Shown here: positions 5,222 to 6,647 of the stretch, one piece after another
Layout: the number at the start of each line of letters is the position of its first letter
Numbering within the stretch: position 1 is the first letter of the stretch
Source: Pseudomonadota bacterium
Lineage (GTDB): Bacteria; Pseudomonadota; Gammaproteobacteria; DAOUQR01
Direction of reading: 5' to 3'
Length of the DNA: 6,647 nt
Assembly (NCBI GenBank): GCA_030625525.1
Contig: DAOUQR010000062.1
Span: 1-6,647 of the forward strand
Notes under the pieces: generated by a model
Seen by the model: the letters and a program-made list of their open reading frames with translations, nothing else
The model's database searches: none
Told to the model about the DNA's origin: nothing
Translations under genes and position numbers: made by a program

Positions 5222-5274
5222 GCCATCTTTAATTAAGCCGTTACTTTTAAAGTATAAGTTACAATTATGCGGTA

Positions 5275-5305
5275 TTTAATCACTGAAACTGGTTCGGTGA
5301 TTAAA
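5275..5305 (+). promoter_or_regulatory. Stable hairpin in the leader (or 5' codons) of the ankyrin gene
   Basis: TTTAATCAC (5275-5283) pairs with GTGATTAAA (5297-5305). The stem continues through a T-G wobble and GAA/TTC to a 5-nt loop, 13 pairs in all. No T-run follows, so it is not an intrinsic terminator. It lies 36 nt before ATG 5342 and just after the alternative ATG 5267, so it could control translation. Confidence 0.5.
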
Positions 5306-5341
5306 ATAAAAGGTAAAAACAAACTACGGAGAAGAAAATAC

Positions 5342-6647
5342 ATGTGGAGATTAGCAAACAACGTGAGTGATGCTACTGACATTAGGATATCCATCGAAGA
5401 ACAAAAATTGGCAGTCGGAGACAATCAATACCAAAAATTTTATGAAGCATTAAGCAATGCCGAATATGACGAAGCGTTAGCTACACTCGTGGACAATCCT
5501 GGCTTTGTAAACTTGCTTTATTATAACGATAAAGGCACCGAATTTTCCCTTGTAATGCTGGCATTATTACGTATTGCTTATTGCCACAAGAACCCTGGAA
5601 TTTATAATGAGCGCGATTATGCTGTGCATAACTCACCCGTGCAGAAATTATTTTTGAAATTAAAAGACTTGGGTTTTGATTTTACCAGAGCTTACAGATA
5701 TGTTGAGTCGAAAGAAAAAGATCCGATAGATATGACTCCTATAGCTTTCGCTTTGCACCGCGGATACTGCGCCGGCGCAATCAGAACTCTCACCGAGTGT
5801 GGTGCACCATTAAATACACCCGATGTCGAGCTAGTTGTTGCAAAAATAAATAAAATGTTGGATAGCGAAAATTCCGAGTATGATTCCTGGGATGAGTCGT
5901 CACCTATAGATAATGATTTGCGTGCCTATAACACCGCAGTAAAAAGAGAGAAGTTAAAAAATTCATCACAGGGACTGTTTTATAAAATTCCGCCAAAATC
6001 ATTCTTCTTAATTGATTCATCAGCACCACTTGTGAATGAACTCCAGCAAGAAGATTCAAGTAGTGAAGACTTTTGTTCTAATATAGACCAGGGGCCTTTA
6101 GATCTATGGGAAAAACTTGATGATGCAGTAAGAGAGGGCGACTTGGTTTTGTGCGAAAATCTACTGGAAGAAGCAAAGGAACACCATGAATTTGATGTGG
6201 ATCAAGCGGATAACCTTGGATGTACAGTTTTGCATACGGCAGCTTGGATGAACCGTAATGACATTGTAACAGTGCTTTTAGCAGCAGGTGCAGATGTGAA
6301 TAAACAAGATGAGGATATGAGAACAGCCCTGTTTTTAGCTGCTTTTAGGGGTAATGTCGATGTCGTTAATACGCTTATAAAAGCGAGAGCAAACGTGGAT
6401 TTAGTCAATGATCCGATATATAAAGTTCAAGCAACTCCTGGTGAAGGCCCCATACACCAAGCTGCCTTCAATGGTCATCCGCAAGTTGTTGTTGAACTAA
6501 TAGGCGCAGGTGCAGATGTGGATTTAGCTAATGAGGACGGTGACACTGCATTGATCTTTGCTGCATCAGAGGGACATATTGACATTGTCAACATTCTTTT
6601 GGATGCTAATGCAGATCATACATTAAAAAACCGTTTTGGGTCCTCGG
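5342..6647 (+). CDS. Ankyrin-repeat protein, 3' end outside window
   Basis: The frame stays open from 5342 to the last base: 435 codons without a stop. The N-terminal half (about 1-250) is hydrophilic. It holds degenerate ankyrin-like units near 62-115 and 129-160 (DMTPIAFALHRGYCAGAIRT), then an acidic, serine-rich linker (about 175-250). A helical cap at about 253-289 leads into four consecutive repeats: 290-322 (GCTVLHTAAWMNRNDIVTVL), 324-356 (RTALFLAAFRGNVDVVNTLI), about 364-397 (GPIHQAAFNGHPQVVVELI, with an insertion before it) and 398-430 (DTALIFAASEGHIDIVNILL). Ankyrin arrays bind other proteins. No signal peptide or transmembrane segment is seen, so the product is cytoplasmic or exported by another route. 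ATG 5342 is preferred because GGAG (5328-5331) precedes it by 10 nt; in-frame ATG 5267 would add 25 residues but lacks a ribosome binding site. In host-associated gammaproteobacteria such proteins are often type IV effectors; here that is inference. Confidence 0.9.
   Translation, partial: MWRLANNVSDATDIRISIEEQKLAVGDNQYQKFYEALSNAEYDEALATLVDNPGFVNLLYYNDKGTEFSLVMLALLRIAYCHKNPGIYNERDYAVHNSPVQKLFLKLKDLGFDFTRAYRYVESKEKDPIDMTPIAFALHRGYCAGAIRTLTECGAPLNTPDVELVVAKINKMLDSENSEYDSWDESSPIDNDLRAYNTAVKREKLKNSSQGLFYKIPPKSFFLIDSSAPLVNELQQEDSSSEDFCSNIDQGPLDLWEKLDDAVREGDLVLCENLLEEAKEHHEFDVDQADNLGCTVLHTAAWMNRNDIVTVLLAAGADVNKQDEDMRTALFLAAFRGNVDVVNTLIKARANVDLVNDPIYKVQATPGEGPIHQAAFNGHPQVVVELIGAGADVDLANEDGDTALIFAASEGHIDIVNILLDANADHTLKNRFGSS

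Larger units (their letters stand above)
4952..5266. other. Gene-free stretch with repeats and decayed mobile DNA
   Basis: No credible coding frame is seen here apart from the resolvase leader at the left end. It contains a run of seven C (4995-5001), GGACAC repeats resembling an insertion-sequence terminus (4989-5042), the dyad AACATT-GAA-AATGTT (5050-5064), a terminator-like hairpin (5110-5168), and the probable promoter of the ankyrin gene (5193-5221). The stretch reads as a scar between the integration module and the right-hand gene. Confidence 0.6.

Noticed and set aside
4371..5341. CRISPR array or defence system in the gene-poor region
   Set aside because: No regularly spaced repeats and no cas-like or defence-like frames were seen; the repeats present are short, irregular and better read as operators or mobile-element scars.
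5233..5424. A 63-codon minus-strand frame over the ankyrin start
   Set aside because: It is antisense to the leader hairpin and first codons of the ankyrin gene, and no promoter or ribosome binding site is evident.
6202..6408. A 68-codon minus-strand frame in the ankyrin repeats
   Set aside because: It is antisense to recognisable ankyrin repeats 1-2, so it is a shadow of a real gene.
6284..6520. A 15-bp exact repeat GCAGGTGCAGATGTG at 6284-6298 and 6506-6520
   Set aside because: It encodes the same AGADV segment in two ankyrin repeats and is explained by repeat duplication within the gene.

Overview
The window looks like a chromosomal segment of a gammaproteobacterium, probably a host-associated lineage near Legionellales/Coxiella. 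The support is the order dnaG - rpoD - tRNA(CAU), gamma-type DnaG and RpoD protein sequences, moderate to low GC, and a large ankyrin-repeat ORF. The lineage is an inference; no species can be named from the sequence alone.

Core part (1-3005). The window opens inside dnaG (primase, C-terminal 266 residues). A candidate sigma70 promoter lies in the 130-nt gap, followed by a complete rpoD (sigma70, 645 aa) and a strong hairpin. A 74-nt tRNA with anticodon CAU follows. Its acceptor stem and its position next to rpoD favour tRNA-Ile2 (lysidine-modified) over tRNA-Met. No CCA is encoded.

Integrated part (3006 to the end of the window). A tyrosine recombinase gene ends 15 nt from the tRNA 3' end and converges on it, the usual arrangement of an island inserted into a tRNA gene. 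The upstream gene, a small helix-turn-helix/excisionase-like protein, overlaps the integrase by 130 nt in another frame. Both have clear ribosome binding sites, and a good minus-strand promoter carries a dyad between its -35 and -10. The second att copy is not in the window, so the element must extend beyond the right edge.

Between this module and the right-hand gene lies a decayed stretch (about 4470-5260). It holds two broken genes that are visible only when frames are combined: a small hydrophobic protein on the plus strand (4531-4703) and a Pin/resolvase-type serine recombinase on the minus strand (4725-4951). Each keeps its ribosome binding site and start but has an internal deletion with a frameshift. 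Around 4989-5100 there are repeats resembling an insertion-sequence end, then a terminator-like hairpin.

The last quarter is one long plus-strand ORF from 5342 (possibly 5267) that is still open at the window end. It encodes at least 435 residues, with a divergent N-terminal half and four consecutive ankyrin repeats near the edge. It is plausibly island cargo and a candidate host-interaction (effector) protein, but no secretion signal is visible.

I do not see a complete novel system such as a defence locus or CRISPR array. The most informative observations are the tRNA-anchored integration module with nested genes, the two hidden pseudogenes, and the truncated ankyrin gene with a structured leader.
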